Assembly (NCBI GenBank): GCA_937906485.1
Contig: CALCYB010000009.1
Location: 1 to 15,093, forward strand
DNA: 15,093 nt
DNA from: an uncultured Rikenellaceae bacterium
GTDB lineage: Bacteria > Bacteroidota > Bacteroidia > Bacteroidales > UBA932
Reading direction: 5' to 3'
The notes under the pieces are model-generated. The model was not told the origin of the DNA and did no database searches. It worked only from the letters and a program-made list of their open reading frames with translations. Every line of letters starts with the position of its first letter. The stretch's first letter is position 1. Shown one piece after another: positions 7,562 to 14,795 of the stretch. The translations under genes were made by a program, and so were the position numbers.

Positions 7562-10177
7562 ATGAGAAAAACCTGGCTCGCGTTTTTCACCGCTTTGTGT
7601 TGGCTGCTCCCGACTGTAGCCTATGCGCAGAACTTGAATCTGTCCCTGGACGGAGAGGTGACCCATAACCCGATGGATCTGGATGCTCGTGTGCATTTTT
7701 CCAAAATGGACCAGAATGACAACTTGTGTGCATTGATCAAGGTCTCTGTGACCAATGAATTGAAATACCCCCTGGTGTTGTCCATCGGTGCCAACCTGGC
7801 CATCATTGACCGTCAGGAACAGGAAGATGGGGAAATCTGGTACTGGGTGCCTTACCAAACCAAGAACTTGAGTTTCTCTTGCAAAGGCTATACGGATGTA
7901 CCGCCGATTCCGGTCCGTCTTGAAGAGGGAAAGGTGTATCGGTTGACCCTGCGCAGCGATGCGGTGGTACAGACCGTCACCAACGTGACAGCCACTACGA
8001 ATTTCTTGAAAATGAACATCCAACCTGCAGATGTGACGGTATCGATCGGGAAGACACCGGATTGTGAGATGCATACCGAGTATATTGCGGACGGTTTCTT
8101 CCAACGTCAGATCAACCACGGTGAGTATTATTACCGCATTGAAAATCCCCTGTATGAGACCAAAACCGGTAAGATCACGGTTTCGTCTGAAAACAAGACG
8201 CACAACCTGAGCCTTGATCCGGCATACAGTTACCTGGATTTCCGCAGTGAACCGAGCGGGGCTATGGTGATTGTCAACGGCAAAGTGTTGGGTGAAACAC
8301 CGCTGCGGTCCGACGAAAAATTCCAACGGGGAGCTTTGCAGGTCCGTCTGCAAAAAGACGAATACAGTCCCTTGATTGAAACCATTCAGGTCAAAGGGGA
8401 CGGTCAGACCCAAGTGGTCAATTTCCAATTGGATGCGCAGTTTGCGACCGTGACTTGTACCAGCCAGGATCCCAAGGCTGAGATCTGGGTGGACAATACG
8501 TACCGTGGGATCGGTTCCTGGACCGGGCATTTGAGCAGTACGATGAACCACGTGCTGGAAGCCCGCCGGACCAGTCACCAGTCCCAAGGCATTTCCTTCA
8601 CCGTACAAGCCGGTCAGACCGTGACCAAGACCGTGGGTGCCCCGGTGCCGCTTTACGGTATCCTTTCCATCCAGACCACTCCGAGCAACTGTGTGGTAAC
8701 CATTGACGGCGAATCGGTCGGCAACTCGCCCCTGATTCAAAATATCCTGATTGGCAAGCACCAGATCGTCATTCGGAAAGAAGGTTATTTGAGTGAACAG
8801 TTTGAGGTGGATGTCCGTCACCAACAGACCTTGAACGTGGAAAAAACGCTGGAAAAGGGACGCCTGATTGCAGACGTTACCGTCAAGACCAAGTCCGGTG
8901 CTGATGTTTATGCCGGAAACACCTATTTGGGAAAGGCCGAAAACGGTCAGTGGAAAGGCCAATTGCAAGAAGGGAAATACGAAATCCGTTCCGTGCTGAA
9001 AGATCACAATGATGGCCGCACCACGTATGAGATTGTCGGAAAAGGACCCTTTACCATCGTGGTGCCGGATCCGGTTCACAAGAAGGGTGGTGTAAAAATC
9101 TCAACCCGTTCGGGTGCAAGCATCCAGCTGCGGGAGGGCGACGATGATTTCCGCAAGGTGGGTACAGGCAGCTATTCCAATTTCAGCCTGAATACCGGTG
9201 AATATGCCGTTTATGCGACCAAGAACGGGTACCATAACAGCCCGACCAAATATTTCAACATCAAGGAAGGCCAGACCACCAACATCAGTCTGGACTTGAA
9301 GAAACGCCGCTGGATTACAGAAACGACTTTGTTTGATACACGATACTTTGCAGAAATCAATTACGGGTTCGGAATGGAACTCGGTGATGGCATCATTCCC
9401 CGTTATTCCGCCAATTATTGGGGAGCTACCTTGGGTCTGGTTCCGGATCGTTGGGGCGGCTATTTCAGCGGTATGTTCGGTACAGACCGCGGTGAATTTG
9501 CGGCGACGGCCGGTCCGATTCTGCGGTTGAACGATTACGATACCGACTGGCAGTTCTACCTGGGTGCCGGTCTGATCACCGGTGACCACTTCAATTGGTT
9601 GGGGGAAGCCGGTCTGCGTTTGGGCCTGGATGCCCTGGACACCGAATTTGAACCCTTGTCATTGACTCTGGGTGCAAAATTCAACGACGAATTGGTTCTG
9701 CCTCAAATCGGTGTGGGCTTGGCTCCGCTGGCTCTGCTGACTACCGATAATTCCGATTTCAGCATGTTCTGCCTGGATTACCTGACCGGTTACAATACCG
9801 ATTATGGATCATGGATGTTCGGGTTCTCCTTCTCCCACTGCTTGACCAACCTGGGTATTTATACCTCCATGATGTGGGGTGAGGGTACCTCTTCTTATGT
9901 CTTGGGTCCGGTGATCCGTCTGACCACGGATTACAACGATGTGGACTGGCAACTGTACGGGGGGCCCGGTTATATCGATGGCGAATTGGGATTTGATGTG
10001 GGTATGCGCTTTGACTTCCCGATTGATGATTTGGTTGTCGGTATGCTGGACTTCTCGTTGGGATGTCAGTTCTATCCCGATGGCGGGTGCATTCCTTACC
10101 TGGGTATGAGTTGGGTATTTGCACTTTGCGGCGGCTGGTTGACCTGTCTGGCAGGCATGGACTTGGATACTTATTAA
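7562..10177 (+). CDS. PEGA-repeat protein fused to a C-terminal beta-barrel
   Basis: An 871-residue envelope protein. The signal peptide is cut near VAYA/Q (residue 22). After a beta-rich N-terminal domain (about 24-145) come about six PEGA-like repeats: 148-218, 223-290, 293-360, 365-430, 435-500 and 508-580. The clearest is YGILSIQTTPSNCVVTIDG...GNSPL...GKHQIVIRKEGY; the second has PSGAMVIVNGKVLGETPL. Residues 585-871 are aromatic and glycine-rich strands of a probable outer-membrane barrel with an internal duplication (GPILRLNDYDTDWQFYLGAG at 651-670 and GPVIRLTTDYNDVDWQLYGGPG at 782-803). The second half carries six cysteines (737, 760, 835, 843, 856, 862) and the first half none. PEGA modules are usually surface or periplasmic beta-sandwiches. 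Co-transcription with the LPP20 protein is likely. Function is unknown. Confidence 0.87.
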   Translation: MRKTWLAFFTALCWLLPTVAYAQNLNLSLDGEVTHNPMDLDARVHFSKMDQNDNLCALIKVSVTNELKYPLVLSIGANLAIIDRQEQEDGEIWYWVPYQTKNLSFSCKGYTDVPPIPVRLEEGKVYRLTLRSDAVVQTVTNVTATTNFLKMNIQPADVTVSIGKTPDCEMHTEYIADGFFQRQINHGEYYYRIENPLYETKTGKITVSSENKTHNLSLDPAYSYLDFRSEPSGAMVIVNGKVLGETPLRSDEKFQRGALQVRLQKDEYSPLIETIQVKGDGQTQVVNFQLDAQFATVTCTSQDPKAEIWVDNTYRGIGSWTGHLSSTMNHVLEARRTSHQSQGISFTVQAGQTVTKTVGAPVPLYGILSIQTTPSNCVVTIDGESVGNSPLIQNILIGKHQIVIRKEGYLSEQFEVDVRHQQTLNVEKTLEKGRLIADVTVKTKSGADVYAGNTYLGKAENGQWKGQLQEGKYEIRSVLKDHNDGRTTYEIVGKGPFTIVVPDPVHKKGGVKISTRSGASIQLREGDDDFRKVGTGSYSNFSLNTGEYAVYATKNGYHNSPTKYFNIKEGQTTNISLDLKKRRWITETTLFDTRYFAEINYGFGMELGDGIIPRYSANYWGATLGLVPDRWGGYFSGMFGTDRGEFAATAGPILRLNDYDTDWQFYLGAGLITGDHFNWLGEAGLRLGLDALDTEFEPLSLTLGAKFNDELVLPQIGVGLAPLALLTTDNSDFSMFCLDYLTGYNTDYGSWMFGFSFSHCLTNLGIYTSMMWGEGTSSYVLGPVIRLTTDYNDVDWQLYGGPGYIDGELGFDVGMRFDFPIDDLVVGMLDFSLGCQFYPDGGCIPYLGMSWVFALCGGWLTCLAGMDLDTY

Positions 10178-10222
10178 ATCTTTGAAAACTAAACCATAAA
10201 AATCAATAAACCAAAATTCCTT

Positions 10223-10582
10223 ATGAAAAACCTTAGAAAATTTCTTTTGCTGATGGTTGTGGCAGTATCTGCTGTCCTGTCGATTTCTTCTTGCATGAAG
10301 GTAGCTACGACTTATACCATCATCAACCGAGCCTCCTTTGACATGGAACTCTTTATTTACGAGTACAATGAACAAGGAAAAGTCATTGTGTCCCGCGGAG
10401 CGGATTTCGAAGAAGGAGCCACTTTACAATACGAGGCAGATCCCACATCCACCGATGTGAAGATCTACATCAAGAGTCTGGACCGTTGGGTGGCTGTGGT
10501 GTATCCGCTGAATATCGGTGCCAACAAAGAAATCTACATCGAGGACGAGACCTTGGTCCAACCCGATGAACCCATGAATTGA
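10223..10582 (+). CDS. Small exported lipoprotein
   Basis: A 119-residue lipoprotein. It has a lysine/arginine-rich N-terminus, a hydrophobic core and the lipobox SISSC, giving lipidated C24. The mature part of about 95 residues alternates beta strands (TTYTIINRASFDMELFIYEY, KVIVSRGADF, TSTDVKIYIKSL, RWVAVVYPL, NKEIYIEDETLV), suggesting a small Ig-like sandwich, and ends in a short acidic/proline tail. It starts 45 bases after the PEGA-barrel gene, with an AT-rich spacer and no separate promoter or terminator, so it is probably the third gene of that unit and may be an accessory of the barrel. No named family was recognised. Its stop lies four bases from the convergent small ORF. Confidence 0.82.
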   Translation: MKNLRKFLLLMVVAVSAVLSISSCMKVATTYTIINRASFDMELFIYEYNEQGKVIVSRGADFEEGATLQYEADPTSTDVKIYIKSLDRWVAVVYPLNIGANKEIYIEDETLVQPDEPMN

Positions 10583-10586
10583 CGCG

Positions 10587-10754
10587 TTATTTCTCAGCGT
10601 CGTAGATACGCTTTACTTGGTACTTTTTCAGTGCCTTCTCGTTGTAAATGCGTAGGTTGTCGATGATCATGTTGCCTTGGAAGAGCAATGCCTCTCCATC
10701 GTACACGTTCTGATAGCCTACGCCATTTTCATAAATGGTGTCCTTGAATTTCAT
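10587..10754 (-). CDS. 55-codon ORF resembling the tail of a LamG/concanavalin-like domain; possible gene remnant
   Basis: The ORF begins MKFKDTIYENGVGYQNVYDG and ends YDAEK. The stretch GNMIIDNLRIYNEKAL...IYDAE closely resembles the last strands and final helix of LamG-type lectin domains (typically 'G-IDDVRIYNRAL...I..LY'). Such a piece cannot fold as a full domain, and the frame upstream meets a stop near 10825, so a decayed or truncated gene is likely. Alternatively it is a genuine small protein. There is no signal peptide and no clear Shine-Dalgarno sequence. It follows the nitroreductase gene by 47 bases, which hold a 21-base duplication, and it is convergent with the small lipoprotein. 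Confidence 0.45.
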   Translation of the reverse strand: MKFKDTIYENGVGYQNVYDGEALLFQGNMIIDNLRIYNEKALKKYQVKRIYDAEK

Positions 10755-10778
10755 CGTTTCAACCAGGTGTTTGTTATG

Positions 10779-10820
10779 TTTTAGATGATCAGGATCGTTT
10801 TTTAGATGATCAGGTCGTCA
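10779..10820. repeat. 21-base tandem duplication across the nitroreductase stop codon
   Basis: TTTTAGATGATCAGG occurs at 10779-10793 and again at 10800-10814, a period of 21 bases, with similarity continuing as GATCG/GTCG. The second copy contains the nitroreductase stop codon (reverse complement of TTA, 10802-10804). Read in the nitroreductase frame, the first copy again encodes LII and a stop, so the gene's last codons and stop have been duplicated. Confidence 0.75.
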
Positions 10821-11440
10821 ATGCTTACTTTGGGGACAATGTGGACACCATTTTCCCGGTAATAACGGTGGTCTTCGTTTTCCCGGATTTCCTTGAGCTG
10901 GATATCCTCGGCACCTTTTCCAATGGCCAATACCAGCAGGGGCGGGTAGGGCAGATTCAGCGCCTTGGTCAGGGCTTCTTTCTGGAAGGATCCGATGCAG
11001 ATGCCGTTCAATCCCATTTCTGTGGCTCTTAGCAGCATGCTTTGTGCCGATATGCCCAGATCCATGTAAGTGAGTTTGGTTTCGCTCTGTCCGCAGATGA
11101 TGATGAAGGCCTGCGGTTCTGTTCCGGGAAAGGGCAGGTGCAGTTCCGGAAGAGCGGCACCGAATTTGAGCAAGGGCAGTACGATTTTTGCCTGCTGTTG
11201 GGTAACCAGCCGGAAACGGAGGTGCTGCTGGTTACAAGCCTGGGGAATCAACGTGTTGACGCTGACAATGTCCCGAAGGTGGTCCTGACGGACAATCACC
11301 TTCGGATCATAGCCACGATAACTCCTGTTCTTGAGCAGCAGCTGTTTGAGCGACTGCTTTTTGCCGTTATTGCCTTTGGCTCCATGCGAGGGAAGTTGAT
11401 GGAAGGCTTCCATGTTATTTTCCAGGTAGTTGTCAGCCAT
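10802..11440 (-). CDS. Nitroreductase-family FMN oxidoreductase
   Basis: A 212-residue protein of the nitroreductase fold, flavin enzymes that reduce nitro compounds, quinones or similar acceptors with NAD(P)H as dimers in the cytoplasm. Visible signatures are the N-terminal phosphate/FMN loop KNRSYRGYD (R39, R42), the PQACNQQHLRF strand after the first helix (N70, Q72), the long core helix DLGISAQSMLLRATEMGLNG (127-146), and the GICIGSF and VLAIGKGAE flavin-contact loops. Length is normal for the short class of the family. The start MADNYLENNMEAF is preferred over M10 because it lies 7 bases after the htpG stop and resembles related Bacteroidetes N-termini, but no Shine-Dalgarno sequence decides it. 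Co-transcription with htpG is likely. The physiological substrate is not evident. Confidence 0.9.
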   Translation of the reverse strand: MADNYLENNMEAFHQLPSHGAKGNNGKKQSLKQLLLKNRSYRGYDPKVIVRQDHLRDIVSVNTLIPQACNQQHLRFRLVTQQQAKIVLPLLKFGAALPELHLPFPGTEPQAFIIICGQSETKLTYMDLGISAQSMLLRATEMGLNGICIGSFQKEALTKALNLPYPPLLVLAIGKGAEDIQLKEIRENEDHRYYRENGVHIVPKVSIDDLII

Positions 11441-11447
11441 AACGCGA

Positions 11448-13454
11448 TTAGAGCAGGGATACGCTGCGTTTGATAAAGTCGTTCAACGATTTTCCTTTCA
11501 GCATGTTGTTGGCCAGCAGTGCCAGGTCGGTCAATTGGTGCAGCAGTTCGTTGCTTTCCGCAAAATTGACCATCACGGCCTTACGTTCATCCCGTACGCG
11601 GTCCATTTCTTTGTGCAGGCGTTCGCGTTCGTCCTTGTCTGCTGTCGGGATGTCTTCTTCCTTTTTATCCTTGTTGCGTTCCTGAATGGCATCCAGTTCG
11701 TTGCGAAGTCCTTCACTTTTCGCAGTAAACGCAGAGGCTTGTTCAGCGGTTTGTGCATTTTTTGCATCCAGAATACGTTTGATCAGAGGATGTTGGACAT
11801 TGACGATGATGTTGTAGGAGGCCGGCATTTCTCCGTAGAAGTTCATACCCCCACCCATGGCCGACATTTCACGGTAGCGGCGCATGAATTCGGACTGGGT
11901 AATGAGGATGGGCTGGCTTTCCTGACCCAGGTTCTCTGCGGATACATAATAGTGGTTGCCGGTGGGCAGTGCACTTTCAAAAATGAATGAGAGGTCACTC
12001 TGTTCGTCAGCGGTCAGTTCAGGACGGGCCAGGTCTTCTTTGCGGATGAGTTTGTCAATCGGGTCGGCATCCACGCGGGCGAAGGTCGCATCCTTGATGC
12101 GGTTCTCCAGCAATTGGACAAAATGCGCATCGAGCGGACAATCAAAGAGCAGTACATCGTAACCTTTGTTCTTGGCCGTTTCGATGTAGGCATACTGTTC
12201 TTCCACATTGGTCGCATAGAGGTACACTACTTTCTTGTCCTTATCGGTTTGTTCGGTCTCAATGGCCTTGCGATAATCCTCGTAGGAGAAGAATTTCCCA
12301 TCCGTATTCTTGAAAAGAGCAAATTTTTCAGCACGTTCGCAGAATTTTTCATCGGAGAGCATACCGAATTCGATGAAGAGTTTGAGGTTATCCCATTTGG
12401 ATTCAAAGTTGGGACGGTCATTTTTGTAGATCTCTTCCAGACGATCCGCCACTTTCTTGGTGATGTAAGTGGAAATCTTCTTGACATTCGAATCCGACTG
12501 CAGGTAACTGCGGGAAACGTTCAGCGGGATATCCGGTGAATCGATGACCCCGTGAAGCAGAGTAAGGAATTCAGGTACGATATTTTCCACAGAATCCGTC
12601 ACAAATACCTGGTTGCAGTACAATTGGATTTTGTTACGTTGGATATCGATCTGTTCCTTGATCTTCGGGAAATACAAGACACCGGTCAAGTTGAACGGAT
12701 AGTCCACATTCAAATGGATGTAGAACAACGGGTCGTCCTGCATCGGGTACAGCTCGCGGTAGAAGTTCATGTAGTCTTCTTCTTTCAGTTCAGCCGGTTT
12801 CTTGGTCCAGATCGGTTCAATTGTGTTGATGACGGTCGTATCCGGGAATGCAATCGGCACCGGCATGAACTTGCAGTATTTGTTGAGCAGGGTGCGGATG
12901 CGGCTTTCTTCCGCAAATTCACTGGCATCCTCATCCAGGAAAAGCGTAATTTCAGTACCCCGATCCTCACGGTCGCCTTCGGTCAGTGAGTATTGCGGGT
13001 CACCATCGCATTCCCAACGAACGGCCGTTGCCCCCTCTTTCCAGGAAAGGGTGTTGATCACTACCTTTTTGGCCACCATGAACGAAGAGTAGAAACCCAG
13101 TCCGAAATGGCCGATGATGTTGCCCATCTGGTCCTTGTATTTTTCCAGGAATTCCCCTGCACTGGAAAACGCAATCTGATTGATGTACTTGTCCACTTCT
13201 TCTGCAGTCATACCGATACCGCGGTCGGTGATGGTCAGGGTCTTCTTGTCTGCGTCCAGAGCGATGCGGACAGTCAAATCACCGAGTTCTCCTTTGAAAT
13301 CGCCGCAGCCAGAAAGTGTTTTCATCTTCTGGGTCGCATCTACCGCGTTGGCGACGAGTTCACGCAAGAAGATTTCGTGATCAGAATAGAGGAATTTCTT
13401 GATGACGGGGAAGATGTTTTCAGTCGTTACCCCAATAGTTCCAGTTTGTGCCAT
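11448..13454 (-). CDS. htpG: Chaperone protein HtpG (bacterial Hsp90)
   Basis: A 668-residue, ATP-driven cytosolic dimeric chaperone, complete and close to the usual length in Bacteroidetes. The N-terminal GHKL ATPase domain has E32 and N36 in FLRELVANAVDA, the DRGIGM loop (D77, G79, G81), the lid region around 92-115 and GHFGLGFYSSF (115-125). The middle domain contains the conserved NVSRSYLQSDSNVKKI segment (canonical: NVSREMLQ), with the catalytic arginine R in NVSR. The C-terminal dimerisation domain follows, with a charged stretch (EERNKDKKEEDIP-like) near 605 and a final leucine-rich helix (LHQLTDLALLANNMLKG). An AAGG sequence lies seven bases before the ATG, a better ribosome site than most genes here. 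The intergenic region upstream has no clear TAnnTTTG box, so heat-shock control cannot be judged. Confidence 0.97.
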   Translation of the reverse strand: MAQTGTIGVTTENIFPVIKKFLYSDHEIFLRELVANAVDATQKMKTLSGCGDFKGELGDLTVRIALDADKKTLTITDRGIGMTAEEVDKYINQIAFSSAGEFLEKYKDQMGNIIGHFGLGFYSSFMVAKKVVINTLSWKEGATAVRWECDGDPQYSLTEGDREDRGTEITLFLDEDASEFAEESRIRTLLNKYCKFMPVPIAFPDTTVINTIEPIWTKKPAELKEEDYMNFYRELYPMQDDPLFYIHLNVDYPFNLTGVLYFPKIKEQIDIQRNKIQLYCNQVFVTDSVENIVPEFLTLLHGVIDSPDIPLNVSRSYLQSDSNVKKISTYITKKVADRLEEIYKNDRPNFESKWDNLKLFIEFGMLSDEKFCERAEKFALFKNTDGKFFSYEDYRKAIETEQTDKDKKVVYLYATNVEEQYAYIETAKNKGYDVLLFDCPLDAHFVQLLENRIKDATFARVDADPIDKLIRKEDLARPELTADEQSDLSFIFESALPTGNHYYVSAENLGQESQPILITQSEFMRRYREMSAMGGGMNFYGEMPASYNIIVNVQHPLIKRILDAKNAQTAEQASAFTAKSEGLRNELDAIQERNKDKKEEDIPTADKDERERLHKEMDRVRDERKAVMVNFAESNELLHQLTDLALLANNMLKGKSLNDFIKRSVSLL

Positions 13455-13596
13455 AGTATACCTTATTAAATTAATTATATTATTATTTGTTGTCTTGCAT
13501 AAAAACGGTCAGCACCGCTGTGCTAACCATCAAACAAAAGGCATACCATAGCAGCAGATGTGACAAATTGACACGGTCCGCCAAACGATCTCCAAT

Positions 13597-13629
13597 GAAA
13601 AATCCGTTGCAGAGAAACCTGCAACGGAT
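13597..13629 (-). terminator. Rho-independent terminator after rubrerythrin
   Basis: A perfect 11-base inverted repeat, ATCCGTTGCAG (13602-13612) and CTGCAACGGAT (13619-13629), has a six-base loop. On the minus strand it is followed by five Ts (13602-13598). It lies 32 bases after the rubrerythrin stop and separates it from htpG. Confidence 0.9.
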
Positions 13630-13660
13630 CAATCGGATCATTTATTAGTATAAAATTGGA

Positions 13661-14236
13661 TTAGTAATTATTTTTCTTTGCTTCAAAGTAAGATTGAGGG
13701 TGTTCACATGCGGGACATTTTCCAGGGGCCTTTTTGCCTTTGTGCACAAAACCACAGTTGCGGCATTGCCATTCGATTTCTTCTTCCCGTTCAAATACTT
13801 TTTCAGCACGTACACGTTCGAGCAGTGCGAGGTAGCGAGCTTCGTGTTCTGCTTCTACCTTTGCTACCATGCGGAATGTGCGGGCTACTTCAGGGAAGCC
13901 TTCTTCGTCTGCAATTTTTGCAAATTCAGGGTACAAGTCTACCCATTCTTCGTTTTCACCAGCGGCAGCAGCTTCCAGGTTTTCAGCAGTTGTGCCGATT
14001 ACGCCAGCCGGATAGCTTGCGGTAATCTCTACCATACCGCCTTCCAGGTATTTGAAGAATTTCTTGGCATGTTCCTTTTCTTGTTCAGCTGTTTCCATGA
14101 AGATAGCAGCGATTTGTTCATAACCTTCTTTCTTAGCTACGCTTGCAAAAAAAGTGTAACGGCTACGTGCTTGTGATTCACCAGCGAATGATTTCAGCAG
14201 GTTCTTTTCAGTTTCAGTTCCTTTAATAGTTTTCAT
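13661..14236 (-). CDS. rbr: Rubrerythrin (diiron peroxidase with rubredoxin-like tail)
   Basis: A 191-residue cytoplasmic protein that reduces hydrogen peroxide using electrons passed from its rubredoxin site to the diiron centre, protecting anaerobes from oxygen. The four-helix domain carries the iron ligands E20 (AGESQARSRY), E53 and H56 (EQEKEH), E94 and E97 (ENEEW), and E128 with H131 (EAEHE). The C-terminal rubredoxin-like domain has the four iron cysteines C158, C161, C174 and C177 (CRNCGFVHKGKKAPGKCPAC). Length and layout match classical rubrerythrin, not the 'reverse' form. The gene lies 103 bases downstream of perR in the same direction and ends at a hairpin. Codon third positions look more A/T-rich than in neighbouring genes, perhaps reflecting high expression. 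Confidence 0.97.
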   Translation of the reverse strand: MKTIKGTETEKNLLKSFAGESQARSRYTFFASVAKKEGYEQIAAIFMETAEQEKEHAKKFFKYLEGGMVEITASYPAGVIGTTAENLEAAAAGENEEWVDLYPEFAKIADEEGFPEVARTFRMVAKVEAEHEARYLALLERVRAEKVFEREEEIEWQCRNCGFVHKGKKAPGKCPACEHPQSYFEAKKNNY

Positions 14237-14283
14237 GATATTTTTAGAATGTTTTTTGTGAAAGTTCTAATTTTAATTTACTG

Positions 14284-14322
14284 TTGATCTTAATTTATGA
14301 CCTTAGTTTATGATCTTAATTT
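14284..14322. repeat. Three tandem 13-base repeats between perR and rubrerythrin
   Basis: On the plus strand the units are TTGATCTTAATTT (14284-14296), ATGACCTTAGTTT (14297-14309) and ATGATCTTAATTT (14310-14322). Units 1 and 3 differ only at the first base and unit 2 at two internal bases. A weaker similarity (TTAATCGTGATCTT) follows up to the perR stop. They lie in the perR-rbr spacer, where a regulator or RNA-level element controlling rubrerythrin could act; that role is inference. Confidence 0.75.
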
Positions 14323-14339
14323 AATGTTAATCGTGATCT

Positions 14340-14744
14340 TTACTCCATATCCCCTCGGATATTAAGGTCTATGCTTGTCGGCTTGAAGCCTGTAATGGTC
14401 TTGTTGGTCAGGTAATCCTCCAAAATTTGTTCCAATTCAGGATCCTGGTGATCCAGGTAGCTTTGTGTGCTGTTGCAATACAAGTGGCAGTGTGGGTGGG
14501 TAGATATATCGAAATACATTTTCACATCCGGTCCGGCCAAGCGTGATAGGAGTCCAGAATTTTCGAAGGATTCAAGAATGTTGTAAACCGTTGCCACTGT
14601 CAAAGTCGGGTGGGTTTTCGCAACATGATCCACTACCATATCAGCAGAAGCATGTCCAAGGTGTTGCATCGCCTGATAAACAGCAATTCGCTGGGGGGTG
14701 ACTTTGAGACCGGCTGACCGGATTAAATTCTTGATTTGTTCCAT
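14340..14744 (-). CDS. perR: PerR-like peroxide-sensing repressor (Fur family) lacking the structural zinc site
   Basis: A 134-residue Fur-family repressor. The N-terminal winged helix has KVTPQRIAVYQAM (14-26), HASADMVVDHV and the recognition helix TLTVATVYNILESF (48-60). Against B. subtilis PerR there is a constant offset of six residues, and all five sensing ligands are kept: H31, D79, H85, H87 and D98. The aspartate at 98 (glutamate in Fur proteins) is the residue linked to peroxide sensing. Of the four structural-zinc cysteines only C90 remains: the partner position is T93, and the C-terminal CxxC is absent because the protein stops at GDME. It precedes rubrerythrin, a typical PerR target. 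A Per-box-like site lies in its own promoter, suggesting autoregulation. Confidence 0.88.
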   Translation of the reverse strand: MEQIKNLIRSAGLKVTPQRIAVYQAMQHLGHASADMVVDHVAKTHPTLTVATVYNILESFENSGLLSRLAGPDVKMYFDISTHPHCHLYCNSTQSYLDHQDPELEQILEDYLTNKTITGFKPTSIDLNIRGDME

Positions 14745-14763
14745 AACTTATCCTTTTCTGATG

Positions 14764-14795
14764 CAAAGTAAATTATAATAATTCAAATTTGCAAA
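14764..14795 (-). promoter_or_regulatory. perR promoter with overlapping Per-box-like operator
   Basis: On the minus strand TACTTTG (14770-14764) is close to TAnnTTTG with one base missing, and TTTG (14795-14792) lies 21 bases upstream. Between them, plus-strand TTATAATAATTCAAA (14773-14787) matches the B. subtilis Per box TTATAATNATTATAA at 12 of 14 defined positions. A bound repressor would cover the core promoter. The region is very AT-rich, which raises the chance of a fortuitous match. Confidence 0.5.

Noticed and set aside
7469..9079. 536-codon open frame on the minus strand opposite the PEGA-barrel gene
   Set aside because: It is antisense to a well-supported gene with a signal peptide and repeats. 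Its translation has low-complexity His/Gln/Arg-rich composition and no domain pattern.
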